Below, one piece after another: positions 34,320-43,650 of a stretch of DNA of 64,000 bases. The stretch is taken from assembly GCF_013416775.1 (NCBI RefSeq), contig NZ_SZVI01000001.1, positions 62,001-126,000 of the forward strand. The letters run 5' to 3'. Source of the DNA: Rhodoferax sp. BLA1. GTDB taxonomy: Bacteria > Pseudomonadota > Gammaproteobacteria > Burkholderiales > Burkholderiaceae_C. The position numbers were made by a program, and so were the translations under genes. Positions within the stretch are counted from its first letter, which is position 1; every line of letters starts with the position of its first letter. The notes beneath the pieces were generated by a model. The model did no database searches. It was given only the letters and a program-made list of their open reading frames with translations, and was not told where the DNA came from.

Positions 34320-35432
34320 ATGACTACCACATCCACACCCTCCTTCGCCCCCCTCCAGAACGACACTTTTTTGCGTGCCTGTTTGCGCCAGGCGACTGAC
34401 TACACGCCCATGTGGATGATGCGTCAGGCCGGGCGTTTCCTGCCGGAATACCGAGCCACCCGCGCCAAGGCCGGCAGTTTCATGGGCCTGGCCACCAATG
34501 TGGACTACGCCACCGAAGTCACGCTGCAGCCGCTCGACCGTTTCCCGATTGACGCGGCGATTTTGTTCAGCGACATCCTGACCGTGCCCGACGCGATGGG
34601 CCTGGGCCTGTCGTTTGCGCTGGGTGAAGGCCCCAAGTTTGCCCACTCGGTGCGTGACGAAGCCGCCGTGGCCAAGCTTGAAGTGCCCGACATGGCCAAG
34701 CTGCAGTATGTGTTTGACGCGGTCACCTCGATCCGCAAGGCGCTCAACGGCCGGGTGCCGCTGATCGGTTTCTCCGGCAGCCCCTGGACCCTGGCCTGTT
34801 ACATGGTCGAAGGCGCAGGCAGCGACGACTACCGTCTGGTCAAAACCATGATGTACAGCCGCCCGGACCTGATGCACAAGATTCTGGAAATCAACGCCGA
34901 CGCGGTAGCTCTCTACCTCAACACCCAGATCGAAGCTGGCGCCCAAGCGGTGATGGTGTTTGACAGCTGGGGTGGTGTGCTGGCCGACGGTGCGTTCCAG
35001 GAATTCAGCCTGGCCTACACCCGCCGTGTGCTGGCCAAATTGCACAAAACCTGGGATGGCGCCACCATCCCGAGCATTGTGTTCACCAAAGGCGGCGCCC
35101 TGTGGTTGGACGAGATGGAGCAGCTCGACTGCAACGCACTTGGCCTGGACTGGACCGCCAACCTGACCAAGGCCCGCATCATTGCGGGTGGCAGCAAGGC
35201 CTTACAAGGCAATCTGGACCCGAACGTGTTGTTTGCACCACCCGAAAAGATTGAGGCCGAAGTCATCAAGGTGCTCAACGCCTTTGGCACACCCCACAGC
35301 GGCCCGGGTTTTGGCCCCACCCACATCTTCAACTTGGGTCATGGCATCAGTCAGCACACCCCGCCCGAACATGTGGCGGCCCTGGTCGAAGCGGTGCACA
35401 AACACTCGCGCCTGATGCGCGGCGCCTGCTAG
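34320..35432 (+). CDS. hemE: Uroporphyrinogen decarboxylase HemE
   Basis: A 370-residue enzyme of heme synthesis converting uroporphyrinogen III to coproporphyrinogen III. The N-terminal signature [20 protein letters not shown], the active-site Asp in [27 protein letters not shown], and FNLGHGI near the C-terminus are all present. ATG 34320 matches the family start; an ATG at 34281 would add 13 residues. It is followed by a strong intrinsic terminator. Proximity to three cytochrome genes is consistent with heme demand but could be coincidence. Confidence 0.97.
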   Translation: MTTTSTPSFAPLQNDTFLRACLRQATDYTPMWMMRQAGRFLPEYRATRAKAGSFMGLATNVDYATEVTLQPLDRFPIDAAILFSDILTVPDAMGLGLSFALGEGPKFAHSVRDEAAVAKLEVPDMAKLQYVFDAVTSIRKALNGRVPLIGFSGSPWTLACYMVEGAGSDDYRLVKTMMYSRPDLMHKILEINADAVALYLNTQIEAGAQAVMVFDSWGGVLADGAFQEFSLAYTRRVLAKLHKTWDGATIPSIVFTKGGALWLDEMEQLDCNALGLDWTANLTKARIIAGGSKALQGNLDPNVLFAPPEKIEAEVIKVLNAFGTPHSGPGFGPTHIFNLGHGISQHTPPEHVAALVEAVHKHSRLMRGAC

Positions 35433-35440
35433 TTGAGCCG

Positions 35441-35463
35441 GTGCTAGCTGGCTAGCACTTTTT
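35441..35463 (+). terminator. Intrinsic terminator of hemE
   Basis: A perfect 8-bp inverted repeat GTGCTAGC-TG-GCTAGCAC is followed at once by TTTTT, nine bases after the hemE stop codon. Stem and U-tract have the textbook arrangement; the dinucleotide loop means the inner pairs probably open. Confidence 0.85.
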
Positions 35464-35502
35464 GGTCTGTTTTTGGCGGTTCCCAACAAAAAAATTTGTT
35501 AC

Positions 35503-35511
35503 TTATGCACA
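35503..35511 (+). promoter_or_regulatory. DnaA-box-like site TTATGCACA
   Basis: TTATGCACA differs by one base from the consensus TTATCCACA and matches the accepted TTATNCACA form. It is in AT-rich sequence upstream of priA, same orientation as the stronger site at 35689. Confidence 0.45.
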
Positions 35512-35688
35512 AAATTGGTGAACCGCAGTGCGGGCCGTGAGCCCCGCTGTCAAGTACACTATCAAACGCATAGCAGTTGTAAGTGGTTGATTTTAAAGGG
35601 TTTTGAATTTTGCATGTTTTTTGGGCAGGCTAACAAAACCCTTGATTTACAAGGCCCGGCAGCCTCTATCGACGAGCTATCAACAAAG

Positions 35689-35697
35689 TTATCCACA
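35689..35697 (+). promoter_or_regulatory. Consensus DnaA box TTATCCACA upstream of priA
   Basis: An exact TTATCCACA lies 66 bp before the priA start in the context CAAAGTTATCCACAGAAAAC. Binding by DnaA is predicted only from the sequence match. Its position before a replication-restart gene makes DnaA-linked regulation plausible. Confidence 0.55.
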
Positions 35698-35762
35698 GAA
35701 AACTTGGATGAACTTCAAACCCTCGCAGAATCAACGACTTAAGGCGAATTTCGCAAGTTCAC

Positions 35763-37931
35763 TTGAACACCCCCTCCCAAGCTGAGCCAGTCGCCGCCAC
35801 CCTGGTGTCGGTGCTGGTCCACACCCCAGCACACAGCCAGATGGCCGGTGCCCTGAGTTACACCAGTGAGCATGCCCTGCCCCCGGGCACCCTGGTGCGG
35901 GTGCCGCTGGGCCAGCGTGAGCTGCTCGGGGTGGTGTGGGAGCAGCACCCCGCCAGCGAGGACACGCCGCCGCTGGACCCCAGCAAACTGCGCCCCGTGG
36001 CGGCGGTGCTGGACGCGCTGGCGCCCTTGACTGTCCACTGGCGAACCCTGATCCACTTTGCCGCGAGTTATTACCAGCGCTCGGCCGGTGAGGTGGCGCT
36101 GGCCGCCCTGCCGCCGCAGTTGCGTGACATCAGCAGCCTGCAGCTGGCGCGCAAACTCAAAAAGAAGGCCAAGAGCCAGCTCAAGGCGCAGACCGCGCCC
36201 GCCACAGACACAAGTCCGCCTCAGGATATTCCTGAATTGGTAGCACTCACCCCAGAGCAGACAAGGGCTATCGGCCAATTTGATGAAAATCTTGGCCCGT
36301 TTTTGCTGTTTGGTGCCACCGGCAGCGGCAAGACCGAGGTGTTCATGCGCTGCGCCGCCGATGTGCTGGCAGGCTCAGACAGCAGCCAGGTGCTGGTGAT
36401 GGTGCCCGAGATCAACCTGACGCCGCAGCTCGAAGAACGCTTCAAAGCCCGCTTTTGCGCCCAGTACGGTGCCGACGCGGTGGTGTCGATGCACAGCGGC
36501 CTGACCCCGGCGCAACGCCTGGCAAGCTGGCTGGCGGCACACAGTGGCAACGCGCGCATTGTGCTGGGCACCCGCATGGCGGTGTTTGCCTCGATGCCGC
36601 ATCTGGCACTCATTGTGGTGGATGAAGAACACGACCCGAGTTACAAAAGCCAGGACGGCGCCCGTTATTCAGCGCGTGACCTGGCGGTGTACCGCGGCAA
36701 GTTGGAGGGCGCCAAGGTGCTGCTGGGTTCGGCCACCCCCTCGCTCGAGAGCTGGTACCACAGCCGCCCGCTGGCCGAGGGCGGGCGTTACATGCGGCTG
36801 GAGATGCCGAGCCGCGTGGGCGCCAATGCCATCCTTCCCCTGGTACGGCGCGTGGACATGAACCACCAGCCCAAGGGTTGTGTGATCTCGCCGCCACTGC
36901 TGGACGCGATTGGCCAACGCATCACGCGTGGTGAACAAAGCATGGTGTTCCTGAACCGGCGCGGTTACGCCCCGGTGCTGAGCTGCGCCGACTGCGACTG
37001 GAAAAGCAACTGCCCACACTGCAGCGCCTTTCGTGTCTTTCACAAAATCGACCGCACGCTGCGCTGCCACCACTGTGGTTTTACCGAACGGGTGCCACGC
37101 GCCTGCCCGGACTGCGGCAGCCTGGACATCGCGCCAGTGGGGCGCGGCACCGAGCGGCTGGAGGAACAACTCGCCCTGTTGCTTAGCGGCATGAGTCGCC
37201 CGGACGGCAGCGCGGTACGCATTGCCCGCATCGACGCCGACACGACCAAACTCAAAGGTTCGCTCGAGAGCCAGTTGGCGCAGGTGCATTCGGGCGAGGT
37301 TGATGTGCTGGTGGGCACCCAGATGATTGCCAAGGGCCACGACTTTCGCCGCATCACCCTGGTGGCGGCGATCAACCCCGACGGCGCGCTGTTCTCCAGC
37401 GACTTCAGATCCCCCGAGCGCCTGTTTGGCCTGCTGATGCAGGCCGCAGGCCGTGCCGGGCGCGACGCCAGCAACACCAGCCGCAGCGAGATGTGGGTGC
37501 AGACCTTCCACCCGACGCACCCGTTGTACGAGACACTTAAACAACATGACTACCCGGCTTTTGCCGCCTCGCAGCTGGTGGAGCGCCAACAGGCCGGCAT
37601 GCCACCGTTCAGCTTCCAGGCGCTGGTGCGCGCCGACGCCCGCACGCAGGAAGCGGCGCAGTCCTTTTTGAACAGCGCCAGCAGCGCCTGTGACGGCCTG
37701 GCTGAACTGGCGCCCTGGCGCGAGCACATCACGCGGTACCCGGCGGTGCCGATGAGCATCCAGCGTGTGGCCAATGTGGAGCGCGCCCAGATGCTGCTGG
37801 AGAGCCCCTCGCGTGCGGCCTTACAACGCTTCTTGAACGCCTGGCAACCCACCCTGCACGCGATGCGCAGCCAGCCCCAGTGTAAAGGCCTGCTGCGCTG
37901 GGCCATTGATGTCGATCCGCTGCTGATTTAA
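35763..37931 (+). CDS. priA: Primosomal replication-restart helicase PriA
   Basis: A 722-residue 3'-to-5' helicase that reloads the replisome at stalled forks. The N-terminal DNA-binding region (about 10-130) is followed by Walker A GATGSGKTEVF near 183, Walker B DEEHDPSYK, and GSATPS. The zinc-binding cysteines are CADCDWKSNCPHC, CHHC and CPDC. Helicase motifs V and VI are GTQMIAKGHDF and QAAGRAGR. It starts at TTG 35763. An AAGGGCTATCGGCCAATTTG stretch near 36267 resembles the right half of the interspersed repeat and is read in frame just before Walker A. Confidence 0.96.
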   Translation: MNTPSQAEPVAATLVSVLVHTPAHSQMAGALSYTSEHALPPGTLVRVPLGQRELLGVVWEQHPASEDTPPLDPSKLRPVAAVLDALAPLTVHWRTLIHFAASYYQRSAGEVALAALPPQLRDISSLQLARKLKKKAKSQLKAQTAPATDTSPPQDIPELVALTPEQTRAIGQFDENLGPFLLFGATGSGKTEVFMRCAADVLAGSDSSQVLVMVPEINLTPQLEERFKARFCAQYGADAVVSMHSGLTPAQRLASWLAAHSGNARIVLGTRMAVFASMPHLALIVVDEEHDPSYKSQDGARYSARDLAVYRGKLEGAKVLLGSATPSLESWYHSRPLAEGGRYMRLEMPSRVGANAILPLVRRVDMNHQPKGCVISPPLLDAIGQRITRGEQSMVFLNRRGYAPVLSCADCDWKSNCPHCSAFRVFHKIDRTLRCHHCGFTERVPRACPDCGSLDIAPVGRGTERLEEQLALLLSGMSRPDGSAVRIARIDADTTKLKGSLESQLAQVHSGEVDVLVGTQMIAKGHDFRRITLVAAINPDGALFSSDFRSPERLFGLLMQAAGRAGRDASNTSRSEMWVQTFHPTHPLYETLKQHDYPAFAASQLVERQQAGMPPFSFQALVRADARTQEAAQSFLNSASSACDGLAELAPWREHITRYPAVPMSIQRVANVERAQMLLESPSRAALQRFLNAWQPTLHAMRSQPQCKGLLRWAIDVDPLLI
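36238..36286 (+). repeat. Possible intragenic copy of the interspersed repeat in priA
   Basis: GGTAGCACTCACCCCAGAGC then AGACAAGGGCTATCGGCCAA: the right arm and tail (AAGGGCTA..GGCCAATTT) are well kept, the left arm is not. It encodes ALTPEQTRAIGQF, which also resembles normal helicase sequence, so convergence is possible. Confidence 0.35.
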
Positions 37932-37967
37932 AAGAAGATACGGGAACGGAATAACGCAGCAAAGATG

Positions 37968-38426
37968 TCAGGCAACACCAAACTGGATTTCAACGCGGTT
38001 GTCAGGGGAGTTCGGTCCGTTCCATGCGAGATAAACCTCTCTGCTCTCCCCGGTGAAGGCCATATTTGCAGCCACCATGTCGCGCACCAAAGGCTGATAG
38101 CCTTGGGTAAACAGTTGCCTCAGCCCGCCGTGGTAAGGGACAAAGGCGCAAGAAAATTGCCCCAGTGACTTGATGGGAAACGCGCCTGCCACAGCGTTGT
38201 CGGCCGATGCAATCGGAAGACAAAACTCCACCCGGTACCGGTCCTGGCCGTTTTTGGGCAGCTGGTAAGAAATGAACACCCACGGCCCCACAACCTTCAA
38301 ATCGCTCTGTTTGGCTTGCGCCATGAGCTCCGGCAGATACGTCTCTGCGTAGCGCCCGACCTCCGGAATTGTGAGCTCCTGCGTCGCGTACAACACCGTC
38401 ATGGGTTCGACCGTTTTTTTGTCCAT
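37968..38426 (-). CDS. GyrI-like small-molecule-binding domain protein
   Basis: A 152-residue protein resembling the GyrI-like/AraC effector-binding domain: a start of alternating strands (VLYATQELTIPEVGRYAETYLPEL), a central VGPWVFISYQLP, YRVEFCLPI, and a C-terminal REVYLAWNGPNSPDNRVEIQFGV with the conserved Tyr and Glu-x-Gln strand. Stand-alone members bind hydrophobic small molecules; the ligand is unknown. No DNA-binding domain is attached. It shares its strand with the downstream-numbered RquA-like gene, with 124 bp between them. Confidence 0.75.
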   Translation of the reverse strand: MDKKTVEPMTVLYATQELTIPEVGRYAETYLPELMAQAKQSDLKVVGPWVFISYQLPKNGQDRYRVEFCLPIASADNAVAGAFPIKSLGQFSCAFVPYHGGLRQLFTQGYQPLVRDMVAANMAFTGESREVYLAWNGPNSPDNRVEIQFGVA

Positions 38427-38550
38427 TCACAACTCCTTGTTTTGGCATGAGGACTGCGCCGCGACGGCATCCCCCCAAAAAAACAGGCCTTGCGGAGGGT
38501 CGATCTGAAGAACACGGGACTGCTCGGCAGCAGACCCATGGGCACCCGAC

Positions 38551-39345
38551 TCAGGCGGATTTGGTCGCCACCACCACCTGGAAGTTGCCAAAAAACACCA
38601 CATGCCGCTCGCAGCTGACGCCGGGCATCTCATGCAGCAGGTTCACCGGGTCGTGGGTGCTCCACAGCGCCAGTCCATAGGGCTCAAACACCTTGAAATA
38701 GGTCCAGCTCAGGGCCCGCAGCAGCCAGGGGCGCGGGCGGTGGAACTCGGCCAGGTAGAGCTTGCCGCCAGGGGTGAGCACCCGCATCGCCTCGGTCAAG
38801 GCCTCGATCTTGAGGTGGTGTGGCAGCTCGTGTAACAGGAAAAACATGACATTGGCGCTGACCGAGCTGTCGGCCTGGTTCATCGCGATGGCGTCGTTTT
38901 TCTGGTACGTGATCTTGCCGGTGTAGTCGAGCAGCTTGCTTTTGGCGTGGTCGAGTTCGTTCTGGATGATGTCGGCCACCAGCACCTTGGACGCCCCGGC
39001 CTGCACCGCCGCCTTGACCACGCGCGGCATCACATTGCCAAAAGCGCAAGAGGTGATCAACACCTGCTGACCGGTCAGGTCGGTGCGTTTGAGGCTGTGG
39101 GTGATGATGGACACCAGGCGGCTGTACTGGAACAACAGGATGCCAGCAATGACGGGCTGGTAGTCCACCAGCCGGATCAGGCGCATGTTGGAATAAATCG
39201 GGTAGACATGGGCGGCTTCCTGTTGCAAGCGCCCCAAAGCCCCCCGCATCAACAATGCCCCGCGTGTCAGGGTGAAAAAGAACAGCGCAATACTGGCCAA
39301 AGCGGCCACCACGCCAAACACGGTATACGTCAACCAGGGGTGCAT
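38551..39345 (-). CDS. RquA-like SAM-dependent methyltransferase (candidate rhodoquinone biosynthesis)
   Basis: A 264-residue methyltransferase with an N-terminal hydrophobic segment (YTVFGVVAALASIALFFF). In place of the usual GxGxG motif, the SAM-binding strand reads VLITSCAFGNVMPRVVKAA. It is followed by VLVADIIQNELDHAKSKL, FFLLHELPHHLKIEALTEAM and TPGGKLYLAEFHRPRPWLLR, then FEPYGLALW. This (S/A)C(A/V)(F/Y)G(N/D) replacement and the FFLLHE(L/V)P...YH/FHRP pattern are, from memory, features of RquA, which converts ubiquinone to rhodoquinone. Rhodoquinone lets fumarate reduction run under low oxygen. The generic alternative is a UbiE-like methyltransferase of unknown substrate. Confidence 0.6.
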   Translation of the reverse strand: MHPWLTYTVFGVVAALASIALFFFTLTRGALLMRGALGRLQQEAAHVYPIYSNMRLIRLVDYQPVIAGILLFQYSRLVSIITHSLKRTDLTGQQVLITSCAFGNVMPRVVKAAVQAGASKVLVADIIQNELDHAKSKLLDYTGKITYQKNDAIAMNQADSSVSANVMFFLLHELPHHLKIEALTEAMRVLTPGGKLYLAEFHRPRPWLLRALSWTYFKVFEPYGLALWSTHDPVNLLHEMPGVSCERHVVFFGNFQVVVATKSA

Positions 39346-39572
39346 GCTTTTCCTTTGCGATCACAAGGATCGTGTGTTTTTCAGAATATCGAGCGCCAAG
39401 GGTAGCTGGTTGATAGCCACTCGCAATTGAGCTTTGTCAGGCTTCTGTCAAAAAACGAGCCTTGGCAACAACAGGCGACCAAGCTGCTTGACACCGGGCC
39501 AGAAGAGGCCTGGAAACCCGGGGCCATCACTCGGCTGGGTATGATTCGCCCCCTTCTGCGCGTTTCACCCCC

Positions 39573-41729
39573 ATGTCCACCTCCTTCAATACCGGTCTCA
39601 ACCTCGCCCAGCAGGACGCGGTGAACTACCTGCACGGGCCCTGCCTGGTGTTGGCCGGGGCGGGATCGGGCAAAACGCGGGTGATCACGCACAAGATTGG
39701 TCGGCTGATCCAGTCCGGCGTGGCAGCCAAACGCATTTTTGCGATCACCTTCACCAACAAAGCGGCGGCCGAAATGCGCGAGCGCGCCAAGGGGCTGATT
39801 GGCCGGGCCGCCAAGGACGTGGTGATCTGCACCTTTCACGCGCTGGGCGTGCGGCTGCTACGTGAAGACGGCGCGGTGCTGGGGCTCAAACCGCAGTTCT
39901 CCATTTTGGACAGCGACGATGTGACCAGCATCCTCAAAGACGCCGGTGGCAGTGTCGACGCCGCCACCGCCCGCAGCTGGCAATGGACCATCAGCCTGTG
40001 GAAAAACCAGGGGCTCAACTCGGCCAGCGCGCTGGCCGCCGCCAACAACGACAACGAGCGCATCATCGCCCGCGTGATGGCGCATTACGAGGAGCGGCTC
40101 ACCGCGTTCCAGGCGGTCGACTTTGACGACCTGATTGGCCTGCCGCTCAAGCTGCTACAACAACACGAGCAGGTCAGGCAGAAGTGGCAAGGGCTAGCAG
40201 GTCATTTCCTGGTAGATGAGTACCAGGACACCAATGCCACGCAGTACGAGATGCTCAAACTGCTGGTGGGTGGCAACGGCCCCGAGCAGGCACGTTTCAC
40301 CGCTGTGGGTGACGATGACCAGTCGATCTACGGCTGGCGCGGTGCCACGCTCGACAACTTGAAGAAACTGCCGATCGACTTCCCCAACCTCAAAGTCATC
40401 AAGCTCGAGCAGAACTACCGCTCCACCTCCGCCATCCTGCGCGCGGCCAACAATGTGATTGGCCCCAACCCCAAGCTGTTCCCGAAAAACCTATGGAGCG
40501 ACCTCGGTGAAGGTGAGCCGGTGCGGGTGGTCGATGCCGACAGCGAAGAACACGAGGCCGAGCGCGCCGTGGCGCGTATCCAGAGCCTGCGGGCCAACGG
40601 CATACCCCACGCCGGGCCGCAGTTCAAGGAGTGGCGCGACTTTGCCGTGTTGTACCGCGCCAACCATCAAGCCAAACCGTTTGAGAAAGCCTTGCGCAAG
40701 GCGCAGATCCCGTACAAGGTGTCGGGTGGCACCAGCTTCTTCGACCGCGCCGAGGTGAAAGACCTGTGCGCCTGGTTCCGGCTGTGGATCAACAACAACG
40801 ACGATCCGGCGTTTTTGCGCGCGGTGACCACGCCCAAACGCGGCATCGGCCACCAGACGCTGGGCCACCTGGGCGACTTTGCCAGCAAATACCGGATCAG
40901 CATGTTCGAGGCGCTGTTTTCCAGCAGCCTGGGCTCGGTGATCTCGGGCAAAGCGCTGGGCAGCCTGCACGAGTTTGGCCGCGAGGTCAACGACCTGGAG
41001 TTCCGCGCCCGCCACACGCTGGGGGCTGAAGCCGCCAAAACCTTTTTGATGGACTGGCTCAAAGACATCGGTTACGAGCAATACCTGTACGACGGTGAAG
41101 ACAGTGAACAGGTGGCCAATGCCCGCTGGAGCAATGTGCTGGACTTCATCGACTGGATGAGTGGGCGCTGCGGTGGCCAGATTGACGACGCCTCGGGTGT
41201 CAACGCGGTCGGAGAAATCAAGTCGCTGTTAGAGGTGGCGCAAACCGTGTCCTTGTTGTCGACCATTTCCGAGCAGGAAAAAGACCAGAACGTGGTCACG
41301 CTCTCGACCTTGCACGCCTCCAAAGGACTGGAGTGGCCACATGTGATGCTGGTGGGTGTGACCGAGGGCATGTTGCCCTTCAAGTTGCGCGACAACCCCG
41401 ATGCAGAATCAGCGGGGCAGGCCAGCGCCGCCCAGAAAGCCCAGGCGATGGAGGCCGCCAACGCGTCGCTGACCACCCACCTGCAGGAAGAACGCCGCCT
41501 GATGTACGTGGGCATCACCCGCGCCCAACGCAGCCTGGCGGTGAGCTGGACCCGCAAGCGCAAAAAGGGGCGCGAGATGGTGCAGGCCCAACCCAGCCGG
41601 TTTATTGAAGAAATGGGTCTGGACCAGGCCACCGTGCGTGAAGACCCACGCGCCAAACTCAAGGCGCTGCGCGCCGAATTTGCCCAGAAGGCCGCCGACG
41701 GCGCGGCAGCACGCGCGCAAACGCGCTAA
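39573..41729 (+). CDS. rep: ATP-dependent DNA helicase Rep/UvrD family
   Basis: A 718-residue superfamily 1A helicase, 3'-to-5'. Walker A is LAGAGSGKTRVI near 30; motif Ia is ITFTNKAAAEM; Walker B is LVDEYQDTN; motif III is GDDDQSIYGWRG; motif IV is LEQNYRS; motif V is TLHASKGLEW; motif VI is EERRLMYVGITRAQ. It is of Rep/UvrD length and most like the Rep/PcrA branch; a firm split between Rep and UvrD would need an alignment. A half repeat (CAAGGGCTAGCAGGTCATTT at 40186) lies within it. Confidence 0.92.
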   Translation: MSTSFNTGLNLAQQDAVNYLHGPCLVLAGAGSGKTRVITHKIGRLIQSGVAAKRIFAITFTNKAAAEMRERAKGLIGRAAKDVVICTFHALGVRLLREDGAVLGLKPQFSILDSDDVTSILKDAGGSVDAATARSWQWTISLWKNQGLNSASALAAANNDNERIIARVMAHYEERLTAFQAVDFDDLIGLPLKLLQQHEQVRQKWQGLAGHFLVDEYQDTNATQYEMLKLLVGGNGPEQARFTAVGDDDQSIYGWRGATLDNLKKLPIDFPNLKVIKLEQNYRSTSAILRAANNVIGPNPKLFPKNLWSDLGEGEPVRVVDADSEEHEAERAVARIQSLRANGIPHAGPQFKEWRDFAVLYRANHQAKPFEKALRKAQIPYKVSGGTSFFDRAEVKDLCAWFRLWINNNDDPAFLRAVTTPKRGIGHQTLGHLGDFASKYRISMFEALFSSSLGSVISGKALGSLHEFGREVNDLEFRARHTLGAEAAKTFLMDWLKDIGYEQYLYDGEDSEQVANARWSNVLDFIDWMSGRCGGQIDDASGVNAVGEIKSLLEVAQTVSLLSTISEQEKDQNVVTLSTLHASKGLEWPHVMLVGVTEGMLPFKLRDNPDAESAGQASAAQKAQAMEAANASLTTHLQEERRLMYVGITRAQRSLAVSWTRKRKKGREMVQAQPSRFIEEMGLDQATVREDPRAKLKALRAEFAQKAADGAAARAQTR

Positions 41730-41901
41730 CTCCGTTGCAGGCTGGCGCACGCGGCCCAGCCCCCAGCAACAGCATCAAGCCGTGGTCAGTCTGGTCTTGG
41801 CACTGTTCGCCAGCGTACAGACGACACGGCGGCGTCTTTTTACAGTGTGTCATCCTGAGCTAACGGCTCACCTTTCCGACATCCTTTGAGCAAAGACGCC
41901 C

Positions 41902-42786
41902 ATGACCGACGAACAGCGCCCTCCGTTTGACACCCTGCTGCCCGCCCCCCCATCACCCGCTGCCCAGGCCCCTTTGCAATTGCGGGTGGGTTTCGAGATG
42001 GTCTACGACTGCCCGGCGCCAACACCGATGATCCTGGCGCTCAATATCCACCATTCGCGCGCGCCCGATCTGGTGCGCCCCGACCTGTTGGTCACCAGCC
42101 CGGCGGTGCCGATCACCGCCTACCACGACCTGTTTGGCAACTGGTGCAGCCGCATCGTGGCACCCGCCGGACGTTTTGTGCTGAGCACCGACGCCCTTGT
42201 CAACGACAGCGGCCTGCCCGACATCGTGGCCCCGTGGGCCATACAAACGCCCGTAGAACTGTTGCCCGAGTCGACCCTCGTGTATTTGCTGGGCAGCCGC
42301 TACTGCGAGACCGATCAACTGTCCGAGACCGCCTGGCAGCTGTTTGGCCACGGCCCCACGGGCTGGGCGCGGGTGCAGGCGATTTGTGATTTTGTGCACC
42401 AGCACATCGAGTTTGGCTACCACCATGCCCGGCGCACCCGCACCGCCTGGGAGGCCTACAACGAAGGCCAGGGTGTGTGCCGCGACTATGCCCACCTGGC
42501 CATCACTTTTTGCCGCTGCATGAACATCCCGGCGCGTTACTGCACCGGCTACCTGGGTGACATCCGTATCCCGCCGATCCCCTGTGCGATGGATTTTGCG
42601 GGCTGGTTCGAGGCCTACCTGGGTGACCGCTGGTACACCTTTGATGCCCGCAACAACACACCACGTGTTGGCCGGGTGTTGATGGCGCGTGGGCGCGACG
42701 CCTGTGATGTGGCGCTGGCCAGCACCTTTGGCCTCAACACCTTGAGCAAGTTCACCGTCTGGGCGGACGAAGTCAGGCCCCAATGA
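41902..42786 (+). CDS. Transglutaminase-like family protein
   Basis: A 294-residue protein with an N-terminal beta-rich region (LRVGFEMVYDCPAPTPMILALNIHHSR) and a transglutaminase-like core: GQGVCRDYAHLAITFCR carries the nucleophilic Cys, and FDARNNTPRVG carries the acidic residue. The segment where a catalytic His would be expected reads DFAGWFEAYLGDRWYTFDARNN, without a His before WFEAYL. Close family members often show Ser or Ala there, so the fold may be active by another residue or be non-catalytic. Substrate unknown; it is a single gene with no obvious partner. Confidence 0.8.
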   Translation: MTDEQRPPFDTLLPAPPSPAAQAPLQLRVGFEMVYDCPAPTPMILALNIHHSRAPDLVRPDLLVTSPAVPITAYHDLFGNWCSRIVAPAGRFVLSTDALVNDSGLPDIVAPWAIQTPVELLPESTLVYLLGSRYCETDQLSETAWQLFGHGPTGWARVQAICDFVHQHIEFGYHHARRTRTAWEAYNEGQGVCRDYAHLAITFCRCMNIPARYCTGYLGDIRIPPIPCAMDFAGWFEAYLGDRWYTFDARNNTPRVGRVLMARGRDACDVALASTFGLNTLSKFTVWADEVRPQ

Positions 42787-42825
42787 ACGCAGAGCCACAA
42801 CACGTGTCCGCCTGTGCCCGGTGGG

Positions 42826-43650
42826 TCAGCCTCCGAACATGAAGCTCGACGCGCTGATGGCACCAAAAAAGTCATCCTGGTGGTAGACGCAGCGGCCCGC
42901 CTCGTCAGCGGCGGCCCCCACAGCCACCATCAGCGGGATCAGGTGGTCTTCCTGCGGGTGGGCGCGGCGCGCTGCGGGCGCAGCCGCCCAGTCCAGCAGG
43001 CGCTGCAGCCGCTCTGGTGCGCTGGAAACCACCAGCGTCTGCTGCAGCCACTGGTCAAAGGCCGCAGACGGTGCCCGGCCCACCGGCCCCAGCTCACGCA
43101 GGTTGTGGTAACTCAGGCCACTGCCCAGGATCAGCACACCTTCGTCGCGCAACGGCGCCAGCGCACGCCCCAGCGCGATGTGTTGCTGCGGGTCATAACC
43201 CACACGCATCGACAGCTGCAGCACCGGCACATCGGCGTTCGGGTAGATCACCGCCAGCGGGGTGAAAGTGCCGTGGTCAAAGCCGCGCTGCGGGTCAAGC
43301 CGGGCTGTGAACCCTGCCTCCTGGATCAGCGCCTGCACCTGCAGCGCCAGCTCGGGCGCACCCGGTGCAGGGTACTGGATCTGGTAGGTGTGGGGCGGAA
43401 AACCGTAGTAGTCGTACACCATCGGCGGCCTGGGGCTGCTCATGAGCGTGAACTCCGGTTCTTCCCAATGGCCGGAGATCACCAGCACCGCCTTCGGTGT
43501 CACACCGAGCTGGCCCGGCATGGCCTGCAACGATGCCGCCAGCGGCGCATAGCGGGTCTGCAGCTGGTCGGCCATCCAAGGCCAGGGGCCACCGCCGTGG
43601 GAGATGAAATAAGTGGGTAAACGTCGGCTGTGTGTCATAGGGACATCCAT
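42826..43650 (-). CDS. DODA-type extradiol dioxygenase family protein (YgiD-like)
   Basis: A 274-residue class III extradiol ring-cleavage dioxygenase homolog. Metal-binding His residues are visible in FISHGGGPWPW, VISGHWEEPEF and GSGLSYHNLRELG; HPQEDHLIPLM is the other conserved block. YgiD-type proteins cleave catechol-like substrates such as DOPA in vitro, but their natural role is unclear. ATG 43650 is proposed, with ATG 43638 as an alternative; the frame extends further upstream without support. It is divergent from pldA, 207 bp away. Confidence 0.85.
   Translation of the reverse strand: MDVPMTHSRRLPTYFISHGGGPWPWMADQLQTRYAPLAASLQAMPGQLGVTPKAVLVISGHWEEPEFTLMSSPRPPMVYDYYGFPPHTYQIQYPAPGAPELALQVQALIQEAGFTARLDPQRGFDHGTFTPLAVIYPNADVPVLQLSMRVGYDPQQHIALGRALAPLRDEGVLILGSGLSYHNLRELGPVGRAPSAAFDQWLQQTLVVSSAPERLQRLLDWAAAPAARRAHPQEDHLIPLMVAVGAAADEAGRCVYHQDDFFGAISASSFMFGG

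Larger units (their letters stand above)
35433..35762 (+). other. 330-bp hemE-priA gap with terminator and DnaA-box-like sites
   Basis: After the hemE terminator, the segment is distinctly AT-rich. It contains two DnaA-box-like nonamers on the + strand. A small open frame (35473-35742) has no recognisable homology signature and is not called as a gene. The remainder presumably holds the priA promoter. Confidence 0.6.

Noticed and set aside
35473-35742. Small 89-residue frame between hemE and priA
   Set aside because: It begins inside AT-rich regulatory sequence, has no ribosome-binding site or recognisable motif, and overlaps the DnaA-box-like sites.
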